From Flavobacterium branchiicola (lineage in GTDB: Bacteria > Bacteroidota > Bacteroidia > Flavobacteriales > Flavobacteriaceae): a stretch of DNA of 52,381 bases. The stretch covers positions 1-52,381 of the forward strand of contig NZ_JAGYWA010000013.1 in NCBI RefSeq assembly GCF_018383905.1, given 5' to 3'. Under the pieces are notes generated by a model. It was not told where the DNA came from and did not search any database. It saw only the letters and a program-made list of their open reading frames with translations. Position numbers and translations under genes: made by a program. Shown piece by piece: positions 23,581 to 31,198 of the stretch. Within the stretch, counting starts at the first letter, position 1; every line of letters begins with the position of its first letter.

Positions 23581-24468
23581 ATGAAAATTACCAAACCAAG
23601 ACTAGCTTTAATCTGCGGTATTCTCTGCATTTCGATTTTTCCTATATTGGTTAAATTACGTTTAACACCAGGATTAATTTCAGCTTTTTATAGAATGTTT
23701 TTTGCTGTAGTACTGCTTTTGCCGTATGTACTTTTGAGTAAAAACTTTAAAATCCCAACTTTAAAATTTGCCCTTTTAGCAGCGCTTTGTGGTATTTTAT
23801 TCGCCTCAGATGTTGCCGTTTGGAATATCGCCATTCAGGAATCAAGTGCGACTCAGGCTTCGTTGCTAACTAATTTATCTCCGGTTTGGGTTGGCGTTGG
23901 ATCTTTTTTATTTTTAAAATCAAAACCCGCAACCAATTTCTGGATAGGAACTGTAGTTTCCCTTTTCGGGATGGTGACTTTGGTTGGCTTTGAATTTTTT
24001 ATCGATCTTAATTTCAATCAGGCTTTTCTGTTTGCGGTTCTTTCGGGAATATTATATTCGATTTATCTTTTAGTGAGTAAAAATGTACTTTCTCAGGTTG
24101 ATGTTTTGTCGTTTATGACTATCAGTTTATTTGCATCAAGTATTTATTTGGGAATTCTTTGTTATTCGCTCAACGAACCCTTTACCGGATTTTCAGATAC
24201 GGGCTGGTTTGTGTTGGTACTTCAGGCAGTAATTTGCCAATTGTGTGCCTGGCTTTCTATAAGTTATGCTACACAGCACATGCGTGCAACGAGAGTTTCG
24301 CTGAGTTTATTAAGTCAGGCCGTAATTACCTCTATTTTGGCTTGGTTATTCTTAGAAGAACAAATAACTTTACAAATGGTTTTTGGCGGAATCATTTTGC
24401 TCTTCGGAATTAGAATTACGTTTTACGATAAGACTATTTCTTTGAAACGATTGTTTTCCAAAAGCTAA
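23581..24468 (+). CDS. EamA/DMT family transporter
   Basis: The 295-residue membrane protein has about ten transmembrane helices arranged as two EamA repeats (about 5-135 and 145-285), the drug/metabolite-transporter superfamily layout. The first repeat ends in helix-helix segments such as FLKSKPATNFWIGTVVSLFG. The second ends WLFLEEQITLQMVFGGIILL, a strong family signature (FLxExxTxxQxxGxxLIxxG type). The substrate is unknown; amino-acid export and other small-molecule export are both known for the family. It is preceded by its own promoter box and by the strong terminator at 23.5 kb, so it is a separate unit. Confidence 0.9.
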   Translation: MKITKPRLALICGILCISIFPILVKLRLTPGLISAFYRMFFAVVLLLPYVLLSKNFKIPTLKFALLAALCGILFASDVAVWNIAIQESSATQASLLTNLSPVWVGVGSFLFLKSKPATNFWIGTVVSLFGMVTLVGFEFFIDLNFNQAFLFAVLSGILYSIYLLVSKNVLSQVDVLSFMTISLFASSIYLGILCYSLNEPFTGFSDTGWFVLVLQAVICQLCAWLSISYATQHMRATRVSLSLLSQAVITSILAWLFLEEQITLQMVFGGIILLFGIRITFYDKTISLKRLFSKS

Positions 24469-24475
24469 AAGGAAG

Positions 24476-24806
24476 TTTCCCGCAGATTCGGCAGATTGAG
24501 CAGATTTATTTTTTAAAACATGAATAATCATTTAGTCTATGGCTAAAAAAATTTGTGCAATTTGTGTAATTTGTGGTTAAAAAAGTTTCACGCAGATTAA
24601 GCAGATTGAGCAGATTATTTTAAAATATTTCTACTCATTTTAATCTGTGACAATACACACAGATTCAAGCAGAAAAAAATTTGCGATAATTCGTGAAATT
24701 TGCGGTCAAAAAAATTAGTGCCAATTCGTGAAATTAGTGGCAAAAAAAACTAAAACACAGAAAACCTGAAACCTGAAACAAAACAAAACCTGAAACAAAA
24801 AAACAC
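24476..24806. repeat. Intergenic repeat cluster (GCAGATT and AATTTGTG families)
   Basis: This 339-base gap holds no gene. It contains several runs of GCAGATTnAGCAGATT words (24482-24510 and 24592-24620) and runs in which (T)TTGTG or TTCGTG recurs every 9-11 bases (24549-24585 and 24680-24750). It ends in a low-complexity CCTGAAAC run (24760-24803). The AATTCGTG family also occurs at 42124-42277. Confidence 0.6.
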
Positions 24807-24807
24807 C

Positions 24808-25515
24808 ATGTTACATAAAACTAAAATTCCGAACTTAAAAGTAATCGCATTTGATGCTGATGATACTTTGTTTGTAAACGAACCATATTTTCAGGAAACC
24901 GAACATAAATTTTGTGCTTTGATGGAAGATTACCTTTCACATCAGGGAATTTCGCAGGAATTATTCAAAATCGAGATCGCAAATCTGTCTTTGTACGGAT
25001 ACGGAATTAAAGGCTATATTCTTTCGATGATTGAAGCCGCAATGAATATTTCAAACAATACAATTCCTGTTGAAGTAATTGCAAAAATCATTGAATACGG
25101 AAAAGAATTACTCGAAAAACCAATCGAACTTCTGGACGGAATCGAGGAAACTTTGCAGGCTTTGCACGGAAAATACAAACTGGTTGTGGCTACAAAAGGC
25201 GACTTAAAAGATCAGCACAGTAAATTACACCGTTCTGGTTTGGGTCATTATTTTCATCATATCGAAGTAATGTCAGACAAACAGGAAATTGATTATCAAA
25301 AACTTCTGGGACGTTTAGATATTAAAGCACATGAGTTTTTAATGATTGGAAATTCTTTAAAATCAGATATTCTTCCAGTTTTGGAACTTGGCGGATATGC
25401 CGTACATATTCCGTTTCATACCACTTGGGAACACGAAAAAATTAATCATACCATCGAACACGAACACTTTAGTTCATTTGAAACAATCAAAGAAGTTGTT
25501 CCAAATTTAATATAA
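24808..25515 (+). CDS. HAD-family hydrolase (phosphatase)
   Basis: The 235-residue protein has all the main haloacid-dehalogenase motifs. Motif I is DADDT (D16 nucleophile, D18 acid), motif II is in VVATKGD, and motif IV is in MIGNSLKSDI. An N-terminal cap helix region follows motif I. Such enzymes hydrolyse phosphomonoesters of sugars, nucleotides or other metabolites; the specific substrate cannot be read. Its stop overlaps the start of the acetyltransferase-like gene by one base, so the two are translated together and probably work on related compounds. Confidence 0.88.
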   Translation: MLHKTKIPNLKVIAFDADDTLFVNEPYFQETEHKFCALMEDYLSHQGISQELFKIEIANLSLYGYGIKGYILSMIEAAMNISNNTIPVEVIAKIIEYGKELLEKPIELLDGIEETLQALHGKYKLVVATKGDLKDQHSKLHRSGLGHYFHHIEVMSDKQEIDYQKLLGRLDIKAHEFLMIGNSLKSDILPVLELGGYAVHIPFHTTWEHEKINHTIEHEHFSSFETIKEVVPNLI

Positions 25516-26144
25516 TGAAAACACTTTTAGACTTAGAAAACTGGAATAGAAAAGAACATTTTGCTCATTTTAGCCAGATGGAAGAACCTTTTTTTGGTGC
25601 TACTGTCGAAATCGATTGTACCAAAGCGTATCAAACCGCAAAAAGTATAAACGCTTCTTTTTTCATTTTCTACCTACACAAAACATTAGTTGCTGTAAAT
25701 GCAATTGAAAACTTCAGGTATAGAATTTCAGAAGGGAAAATATTTATCAATGATCGTATAGATGCATCGGCAACTATAGGCCGTGAAGATGGTACTTTCG
25801 GATTTTCATTAATTGAATATAATCCAGATTTTAAAATCTTTGAACAAAACGCCTTAGCCGAAATTGAGCGTATTCAAAATACAACCGGAATTTTTACAAG
25901 ATCTTTTGATGATGATAATGTGATTCATTTTTCGGCAATTCCGTGGCTAAATTTTACTTCGCTTACTCATGCGCGCAGTTTTACCTATCCGGATAGTTGT
26001 CCAAAAATCTCCTTTGGAAAAATGATGACATCAGAAACCGGAAAAAGAACCATATCAATGGCCGTTTATGTACATCATGGTTTGATGGATGGTTTGCATC
26101 TCGGACAATTTGTAGATACTTTTCAGAACCAAATGAATCTATAA
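25515..26144 (+). CDS. Chloramphenicol acetyltransferase-like (CAT) protein
   Basis: The 209-residue protein matches the trimeric CatA family in length and motifs. It has the N-terminal WNRKEHFAHF, the catalytic HHGLMDG segment (H188 as the general base, D192) and PKISFGK before it. In CAT the histidine activates the substrate hydroxyl for transfer from acetyl-CoA. The gene is ATG-overlapped with a HAD hydrolase, native in base composition and not next to transposons, so I infer a chromosomal acetyltransferase whose natural substrate may not be chloramphenicol. Whether it confers resistance is not evident from sequence. Confidence 0.85.
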   Translation: MKTLLDLENWNRKEHFAHFSQMEEPFFGATVEIDCTKAYQTAKSINASFFIFYLHKTLVAVNAIENFRYRISEGKIFINDRIDASATIGREDGTFGFSLIEYNPDFKIFEQNALAEIERIQNTTGIFTRSFDDDNVIHFSAIPWLNFTSLTHARSFTYPDSCPKISFGKMMTSETGKRTISMAVYVHHGLMDGLHLGQFVDTFQNQMNL

Positions 26145-26241
26145 AAATAAGTCTTATTCTGTTATCTTAAAACCTTATATTGACATATAATTCTTACTAT
26201 TAATTGTTTTTTTGAGCCAAAATATAAAATCTCAATTAACA

Positions 26242-27375
26242 ATGAAAAAAATTGTAATTACTCTGGCATTAGCTTTAAGCATTATGTCTGTAAATGCACA
26301 AACGGAAACTAAAGCTACAGATGATTTTAATAAATGGTCTGTCGAGCTTTCGGGTGGTTTTAACAAACCTCAACGTCCCTTAACATCAAATTCTTATTAC
26401 ACAAGAATAATCAGCCCGTTTACAGTTGATCTTGGAGTAAGATATATGTTTAACAACAAGTTTGGTTTGAAAGCTGATTTTGGATACAATGATTTAACAG
26501 AACAAAAAAACAGTTCTATTGCTTTTGATTCTAAATACTACAGAGCAGACATTCAAGGTATCGCAAACTTAGGCCGTATCATGAATTTTGAAACATGGAC
26601 TAAAACAATTGGTTTATTAGGACATGCCGGTATTGGAGTTGGTCAATTAAAAAGTGATGCTTTTCAAGGTAACGACATGATAGGAAATATCATGGGAGGT
26701 CTTACCGGACAAATCAGACTAACAGACCGAATTGCTTTGACAGGTGATGTCACTACAATTTTTAATGCTTTTCAGGATCACACTTTTGATGGTGTATCAC
26801 CAACAAACGCAAGAGGATTTTCAGGATTACTGTTTAACGGAACTGTCGGTTTGCAGGTTTACTTAGGCAAAGCCACAAAACATGCTGACTGGGTTGTAAT
26901 TTCAGATCAAACAGATCTTACACCATTAGAAAACAAAATTGCTGACCTTGAAGCTTTAGTTAAGAAAACTCCGGAAAAAGTAATTATAGAAAAACCTATA
27001 ACAACCAATGTTGTAAGTGATAAAGATATCGTTAAAGAAATGATCAATGATAAATATTACAGTGTTTACTTTGACTTTAACAAATCTACTCCAATCGAAA
27101 ATTCTACTGCTGCTATTGATGCTGTCTTAACTTATTTAAGAAAAAATCCTTCGGCATCTCTTGATATTATTGGCCATGCAGATCAGGTTGGAAGCGAAGC
27201 TTACAATGAAAAATTATCAAATGCAAGAGCAAACAATATAAAAACTATTTTTGAAAAAGCAGGAATTTCGTCTTCAAGACTAAACGTTGTTTCTCAAGGA
27301 GCAGATAATTCAATTGCAAAAGAATCTGAAGAAGCAAGAAGATTAGCAAGAAGAGTTACTTTTACAGTAAAATAA
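26242..27375 (+). CDS. OmpA-family outer membrane protein
   Basis: From the ATG at 26242 (MKKIVITLALALSIMSVNAQ) this encodes 377 residues with a signal peptide. An upstream TTG at 26212 adds only ten residues that would break the signal, so it is rejected. An N-terminal eight-strand-type beta-barrel (about 25-220) is followed by a linker with lysine/proline-rich character. The C-terminal OmpA peptidoglycan-binding domain (YFDFNKSTPI, then IGHADQVGSEAYNEKLSNAR) anchors the cell wall. It is abundant in Bacteroidota outer membranes. A good terminator follows at 27398-27431. Confidence 0.92.
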   Translation: MKKIVITLALALSIMSVNAQTETKATDDFNKWSVELSGGFNKPQRPLTSNSYYTRIISPFTVDLGVRYMFNNKFGLKADFGYNDLTEQKNSSIAFDSKYYRADIQGIANLGRIMNFETWTKTIGLLGHAGIGVGQLKSDAFQGNDMIGNIMGGLTGQIRLTDRIALTGDVTTIFNAFQDHTFDGVSPTNARGFSGLLFNGTVGLQVYLGKATKHADWVVISDQTDLTPLENKIADLEALVKKTPEKVIIEKPITTNVVSDKDIVKEMINDKYYSVYFDFNKSTPIENSTAAIDAVLTYLRKNPSASLDIIGHADQVGSEAYNEKLSNARANNIKTIFEKAGISSSRLNVVSQGADNSIAKESEEARRLARRVTFTVK

Positions 27376-27397
27376 ACTTACTATAAATAAAAATATG

Positions 27398-27431
27398 AGC
27401 CCTAGATGGAAATTCCATTTAGGGCTTTTTT
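27398..27431 (+). terminator. Terminator after the OmpA-family gene
   Basis: AGCCCTAGATGGA (27398-27410) pairs with the complementary TCCATTTAGGGCT (27414-27426), with one mismatch, followed by T6. Confidence 0.85.
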
Positions 27432-27468
27432 ACTTCTCGATTTTCTTATTTAATATCATTAATTTCCT

Positions 27469-27476
27469 TAAATTTG
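27469..27476 (+). promoter_or_regulatory. -7 box TAAATTTG for the secreted unknown gene
   Basis: TAAATTTG is a full match to TAnnTTTG and ends 26 bases before the start at 27503. Confidence 0.5.
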
Positions 27477-27502
27477 AGAAAGACATTTGACTACAAACAC
27501 CA

Positions 27503-28963
27503 ATGAAAAAACTATTGCTTTTTCTTTTATTATTCTCAAAATCATCACTTTTTAGTCAAACGGTATTAAATTCTTTTCCTATACACCTTAACAAACCACT
27601 GGAAAATGGACAGATTTTAAATACCGAAGATGTAAAAACTCATGATGTTTACGTTTTTGCGGCAGACAACAAGAACACTTTTATATATAAATACAATAAA
27701 TTTCTATTCCTTACCAATCAACTTACAGATTCTATAAACAACATAGAAAACAGAAGTCTAATTGGCCACAGCATTAGTGAAGATGGAAATCCAACACTTT
27801 ATTGGGGTTCAGACACTGCAAGAAACATCAGAATTATTAAATATTATTTTGAGACTAAGACTTCCAGAGCTTTAAATTTTGAATTTCCGGATTATTCAGG
27901 AAGTCTGATTACCTCATTTCAGAAAAACAACATCTTCTATATTCTTTCTAAGGAGAAAAATGAGAATCATTTGCTTCTTTATGAATTTAGCAATGGAAAA
28001 TGTGAAATAAAAATGTTCGATTTCTCCTCTTTTATATTCAAAAATGAAAAAGGTCAACGATTTACATTTAGTTCACTGATTCAATATTTTCCAATCGAAA
28101 ATATAGACTCTGATAATTTTAATCCTTTAGAAAAAAGTGTCAATAAAAGCAAGATGTATGTTCTGGATAATCATATTATTCTAACATTAGATTACAATTC
28201 AAAGCAAACACATGTGTTCGATTTAAATCTGGAATCTCTTGATGTTACAGAGAAAATATTTAATCAGCCGGTTTCTAAGAAACAATCTGCATCGTCAAAT
28301 TCCTTTTATCTGGAGAATAAATTACTTCAAATCAATGCAAATAACGAAGAGCTTTTGTTTGAAATTAAAGATTTTGAAAGTGGAAAGAGTATCAAAACGG
28401 TTTCAGTTTCAAAAAATGACACTATTCGTTTTAAAAATTCTCCCCTTTTTATTAAATCAAACGGACAAAGACCTGAAAAATTGAAAACAACAAGTAAGTT
28501 CTTAAAAAACTTATCGATGGTAAATGTGGGGGTTTCTGCTTTTAAAAACAAAAACAATACATTTATAACCTTTGGCGGATTTGCTGAGTATGAAGTTTCA
28601 ATTCCAAATTTTGACTACAGACCAAGTGATTATTTTGGAGGTTTTAATGACCGATATACACAATACGCAAATAAAATGGTTTTCTTTGATGCCATGCTGG
28701 ATTCTAAATTTGATTTTACAACCAACGAACAACCAGAAATTTTAGCGATTGATAATGTTTTTTATTTTATGAGCAAAAATAAAAACATTGCCTTAGAGCA
28801 TATTCTTAAACTACAGGACTATTACATTTTAGGCTATTATGATTTGTATTCAAAGAAATATGTTATCCGTAAATTTACAGATGGTTTTATGAATGAGGAC
28901 AACGGAAATCCTATTATCAATAAGGCTCAATTTACTAAATCTGTACCCTTAAATCGAAATTAA
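27503..28963 (+). CDS. Large secreted protein of unknown function
   Basis: The 486-residue protein has a signal peptide (MKKLLLFLLLFSKSSLFSQ). The mature part alternates short strands and turns in a way that suggests a beta-propeller-like or repeat-strand architecture (FIYKYNKFLFL, LLLYEFSNGKCEI, HVFDLNLESLDV), but no family is recognised. Its C-terminal part (YYILGYYDLYSKKYVIRKFTD) recurs in the truncated ORF at 23246-23452, showing that the gene has at least one partial paralog 4 kb away. It has its own promoter box. Confidence 0.7.
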   Translation: MKKLLLFLLLFSKSSLFSQTVLNSFPIHLNKPLENGQILNTEDVKTHDVYVFAADNKNTFIYKYNKFLFLTNQLTDSINNIENRSLIGHSISEDGNPTLYWGSDTARNIRIIKYYFETKTSRALNFEFPDYSGSLITSFQKNNIFYILSKEKNENHLLLYEFSNGKCEIKMFDFSSFIFKNEKGQRFTFSSLIQYFPIENIDSDNFNPLEKSVNKSKMYVLDNHIILTLDYNSKQTHVFDLNLESLDVTEKIFNQPVSKKQSASSNSFYLENKLLQINANNEELLFEIKDFESGKSIKTVSVSKNDTIRFKNSPLFIKSNGQRPEKLKTTSKFLKNLSMVNVGVSAFKNKNNTFITFGGFAEYEVSIPNFDYRPSDYFGGFNDRYTQYANKMVFFDAMLDSKFDFTTNEQPEILAIDNVFYFMSKNKNIALEHILKLQDYYILGYYDLYSKKYVIRKFTDGFMNEDNGNPIINKAQFTKSVPLNRN

Positions 28964-29024
28964 ATTTATTGAGAATCAATCCAAATGTCTACTGTTTTCA
29001 TCATTTCGAAAAAACGGTATGGAT

Positions 29025-29032
29025 TATTTTTG
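29025..29032 (+). promoter_or_regulatory. -7 box TATTTTTG for the ferritin gene
   Basis: TATTTTTG (TAnnTTTG) ends 25 bases before the ferritin start. Confidence 0.5.
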
Positions 29033-29057
29033 TTAATTTTACACAAAAGACATCATT

Positions 29058-29576
29058 ATGCTAGCAAAAAATATTGAATCAGCTTTAAACAAGCAAATCC
29101 GCATAGAAGCAGAATCTTCGCAAACTTATCTTTCTATGGCTTGTTGGGCTGAAGTACACGGATTAGAGGGAATCGCTCAATTTATGTACACACAGTCAGA
29201 CGAAGAGCGCGCACACATGCTTAAATTAGTAAAGTATGTAAACGAACGCGGAGGACACGCTCAGATTACAGATCTAAAAGCACCAAAAACAACATATTCT
29301 ACTTTTAAGGAAATGTTTGAGGAACTTTACAATCATGAACTTTTTGTTTCGAAATCTATCAACGAATTAGTACATATTACTTTTGAAGAAAGAGACTATG
29401 CAACACATAATTTCTTACAATGGTATGTTTCTGAACAAATCGAGGAAGAAGCTACAGCTAAATCTATTTTGGATAAAATCAACTTAATTGGTGATGACAA
29501 AGGCGGACTTTACTTGTTTGATCGTGATATTCAGCAATTAACAGTTACAAGCTCGATTGCAATCAATCCAAAATAA
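29058..29576 (+). CDS. ftnA: Ferritin (FtnA-type)
   Basis: Ferritin oxidises Fe2+ at its ferroxidase centre and stores iron as a mineral in a 24-subunit shell. The 172-residue protein has E17, Y24, E50 and H53 at the E. coli FtnA positions, with the SDEERAHM helix carrying the metal ligands. The C-terminal helices (HITFEERDYATHNFLQWYVS and EQIEEEATAKSI) complete the four-helix bundle. It is cytoplasmic. No haem-binding methionine pattern of bacterioferritin is visible. It is probably controlled by iron, but no Fur box is clearly visible. Confidence 0.95.
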   Translation: MLAKNIESALNKQIRIEAESSQTYLSMACWAEVHGLEGIAQFMYTQSDEERAHMLKLVKYVNERGGHAQITDLKAPKTTYSTFKEMFEELYNHELFVSKSINELVHITFEERDYATHNFLQWYVSEQIEEEATAKSILDKINLIGDDKGGLYLFDRDIQQLTVTSSIAINPK

Positions 29577-29658
29577 AAAAAGTTAAAGTTTATTTAGAAT
29601 ACTTAAAAATAACTTTTTTGATATATATTTGTCTCTGTTTTTATAATACAGAGGAAAA

Positions 29659-29844
29659 TTGGGCAAGAAAGAAAAAGACAAGGACAAGAAAAAGGATAAA
29701 AAGAAGAAGAAAAAAGCTGAAATCCTTGATAAGATTAAGAAGATTGAAAACTGTAAATCTTCTTGTTGTGAAAAATACAAGAAAAGCGAAAAGAAACGCT
29801 GTTCTCGTTGTCCTATGTTTGATTTATTCAAAAAAACGGCTTAA
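29659..29844 (+). CDS. Small Lys/Cys-rich protein with TTG start
   Basis: A 61-residue frame starts at TTG (29659; MGKKEKDKDKKKDKKKKKKA). The N-terminal 20 residues are almost all lysine with aspartate and glutamate. The C-terminal part carries six cysteines (KSSCCEKYKKSEKKRCSRCP), arranged as a CC pair and CxxC, a likely metal-binding site. There is no ATG start in frame, and a rival frame at 29618 is mere shadow. A good terminator follows. I infer a real short gene, with nucleic-acid binding and metal binding as the most natural guesses. Confidence 0.6.
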   Translation: MGKKEKDKDKKKDKKKKKKAEILDKIKKIENCKSSCCEKYKKSEKKRCSRCPMFDLFKKTA

Positions 29845-29856
29845 CAAAATATAGTA

Positions 29857-29888
29857 AAAACCCACCAAAATTTTCGGTGGGTTTTTTA
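29857..29888 (+). terminator. Terminator after the Lys/Cys-rich small gene
   Basis: AAAACCCACC (29857-29866) pairs with GGTGGGTTTT (29876-29885), then a T-run. It supports the small gene as a real transcription unit. Confidence 0.85.
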
Positions 29889-29922
29889 TTTTTAAATTAG
29901 CATCTTCAGATTTTATACAATT

Positions 29923-30615
29923 ATGGAAAACAGCCTTACAATCCCGAAATCTAGTCTTGATTTTTTAGTACAACTTAAAGATAACAACAACAAACCTTGG
30001 TTTGAAGCTAATAAACCACAATATTTAATCGAATTAAATCATGTTGAGAATTTTGCTGGTGCATTATTAAAAGAACTTTCTAAAACTGATGTTTTAGAAA
30101 ATACTTCCGGTAAAAAAAGTGTTTACAGGATTTATCGTGACATTCGTTTTTCTAAAGACAAAACTCCTTTTAAACATTTTTGGGGAGGAAGTTACACACG
30201 TGCAACTGCTACCAGGCGCGGTGGTTACTATTTTCATTTAGAAAAAGGGAATAGCTTTTTTGCTGGTGGTTTCTGGGGACCAAATGCAGCAGATTTAAAA
30301 AGAATTAGAGCTGAATTTGCCCATGATCCTGAAACTTTTCAGGAAATATTGAATTCAAAATCTTTTATCAGCAATTTTGGAATTTTACAAGGCGAGCAAC
30401 TCAAAACAAAACCAAAAGGTTTTGAACTGGATCACCCAGCCATCGATTTACTTCGTTACAAACAATTTCTGGTTATTAAACGCTTTAGTGACGAGGAAGT
30501 TTTAAGTCCTAACTTTTTAGAACTGGCTTTGGATGCCTTCAAAAATATGAGACCTTTTTTTGATTATATGAGCGAAGTGCTCACAACCGATATTAATGGC
30601 GCTTCGGTTTTATAA
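29923..30615 (+). CDS. DUF2461 family protein
   Basis: The 230-residue cytoplasmic protein shows the DUF2461 (TIGR02453) landmarks: the NNKPWFEANKPQYL opening, KKSVYRIYRDIRFSKDKTPF and KHFWGGSYTRAT, followed by FFAGGFWGPN and LKRIRAEF. The family is widespread and uncharacterised; the conserved arginines and aspartate (RIYRDIRFSKD) suggest a nucleic-acid or small-molecule pocket. A hairpin follows at 30630-30664 between this gene and the convergent SSB gene. Confidence 0.9.
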   Translation: MENSLTIPKSSLDFLVQLKDNNNKPWFEANKPQYLIELNHVENFAGALLKELSKTDVLENTSGKKSVYRIYRDIRFSKDKTPFKHFWGGSYTRATATRRGGYYFHLEKGNSFFAGGFWGPNAADLKRIRAEFAHDPETFQEILNSKSFISNFGILQGEQLKTKPKGFELDHPAIDLLRYKQFLVIKRFSDEEVLSPNFLELALDAFKNMRPFFDYMSEVLTTDINGASVL

Positions 30616-30629
30616 ATAAATCTAAAAGT

Positions 30630-30664
30630 TAAACCCGACAGATTTTGAAAACCTGTCGGGTTTG
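30630..30664. terminator. Hairpin between DUF2461 and ssb genes
   Basis: AAACCCGACAG (30630-30640) and CTGTCGGGTTT (30652-30662) form a near-perfect stem around an AAAACC-containing loop. It is the same CCTGT-type design as the hairpin at 9175-9207 and could serve both convergent genes, or be a dispersed palindrome. Confidence 0.6.
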
Positions 30665-30688
30665 ATTCACGTGGCGCTTAATTAATAA

Positions 30689-31012
30689 TTATTTACTCAG
30701 CAATAAAATTTCGTTTACAACAACTTCGGTCACATACTTCTTTTCACCGTTTTTGTCTTCATAAGTGCGATGCGTTAATTTACCTTCAACGGCAACTTCT
30801 TTCCCTTTTACAACATACTTTTCAATAATTTCTGCTGTTTTTCCCCAGGCCGTTACACGATGCCATTCGGTTTGCTGCACTTTTTCGCCCTTTTCATTTT
30901 TGTAATGGTCATTTGTTGCAATCGTTAAATGCGCTAACTTTTTTCCATTTTCTAATGTTTTAATTTCCGGATCATTTCCAACGTTCCCGATTAATTGTAC
31001 TTTGTTTTTCAT
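30689..31012 (-). CDS. Short single-stranded DNA-binding protein
   Basis: The protein is a single OB fold of 107 residues from MKNKVQLIGNVGNDPE (an alternative ATG three codons upstream gives 110). Landmarks are TEWHRVTAWGKTAEII, KGKEVAVEGKLTHRTYED and the closing strand VTEVVVNEILLLSK. It covers only the DNA-binding domain: there is no glycine/proline linker and no acidic DDIPF-type tip, through which normal SSB recruits partners. A full-length SSB should exist elsewhere in the genome, so this is probably an accessory paralog. It is transcribed divergently from the GNAT-nitrilase gene. Confidence 0.88.
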   Translation of the reverse strand: MKNKVQLIGNVGNDPEIKTLENGKKLAHLTIATNDHYKNEKGEKVQQTEWHRVTAWGKTAEIIEKYVVKGKEVAVEGKLTHRTYEDKNGEKKYVTEVVVNEILLLSK

Positions 31013-31148
31013 TGCGTTCATGGCGTATACTATTTAAATGTTCATATAAAGAATTCGTTCATCAAATTCAACAAGGCAAAATTGCGTCACTCTCCCCTAA
31101 TTATTCGGTTGACAACTATTTACTTTCGGTTGTAATTATTTGTAAGCG

Positions 31149-31180
31149 TTTGTAAATGGAAATTATTTTTCCTATATTTG
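31149..31180 (+). promoter_or_regulatory. Promoter of the GNAT-nitrilase gene (-33 TTTG, -7 TATATTTG)
   Basis: TTTG at 31149-31152 and TATATTTG at 31173-31180, spaced 20 bases, give a near-ideal Bacteroidota promoter. The predicted start is about 12 bases before the ATG, so the leader is short. Confidence 0.65.
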
Positions 31181-31198
31181 AGATAAATCGTACAATAT

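Noticed and set aside
25515..26144. Recently acquired chloramphenicol-resistance gene
   Set aside because: It is ATG-overlapped with a native HAD gene, has normal base composition and no transposon next to it.
26212..26241. TTG start for the OmpA-family protein
   Set aside because: It would put ten polar residues before the signal peptide. The ATG at 26242 gives a clean signal.
29618..29854. 78-residue ORF in another frame over the Lys/Cys-rich gene
   Set aside because: It is the shifted reading of a lysine codon run and gives an implausible arginine-lysine string. The TTG-started frame has a better cysteine pattern and terminator.
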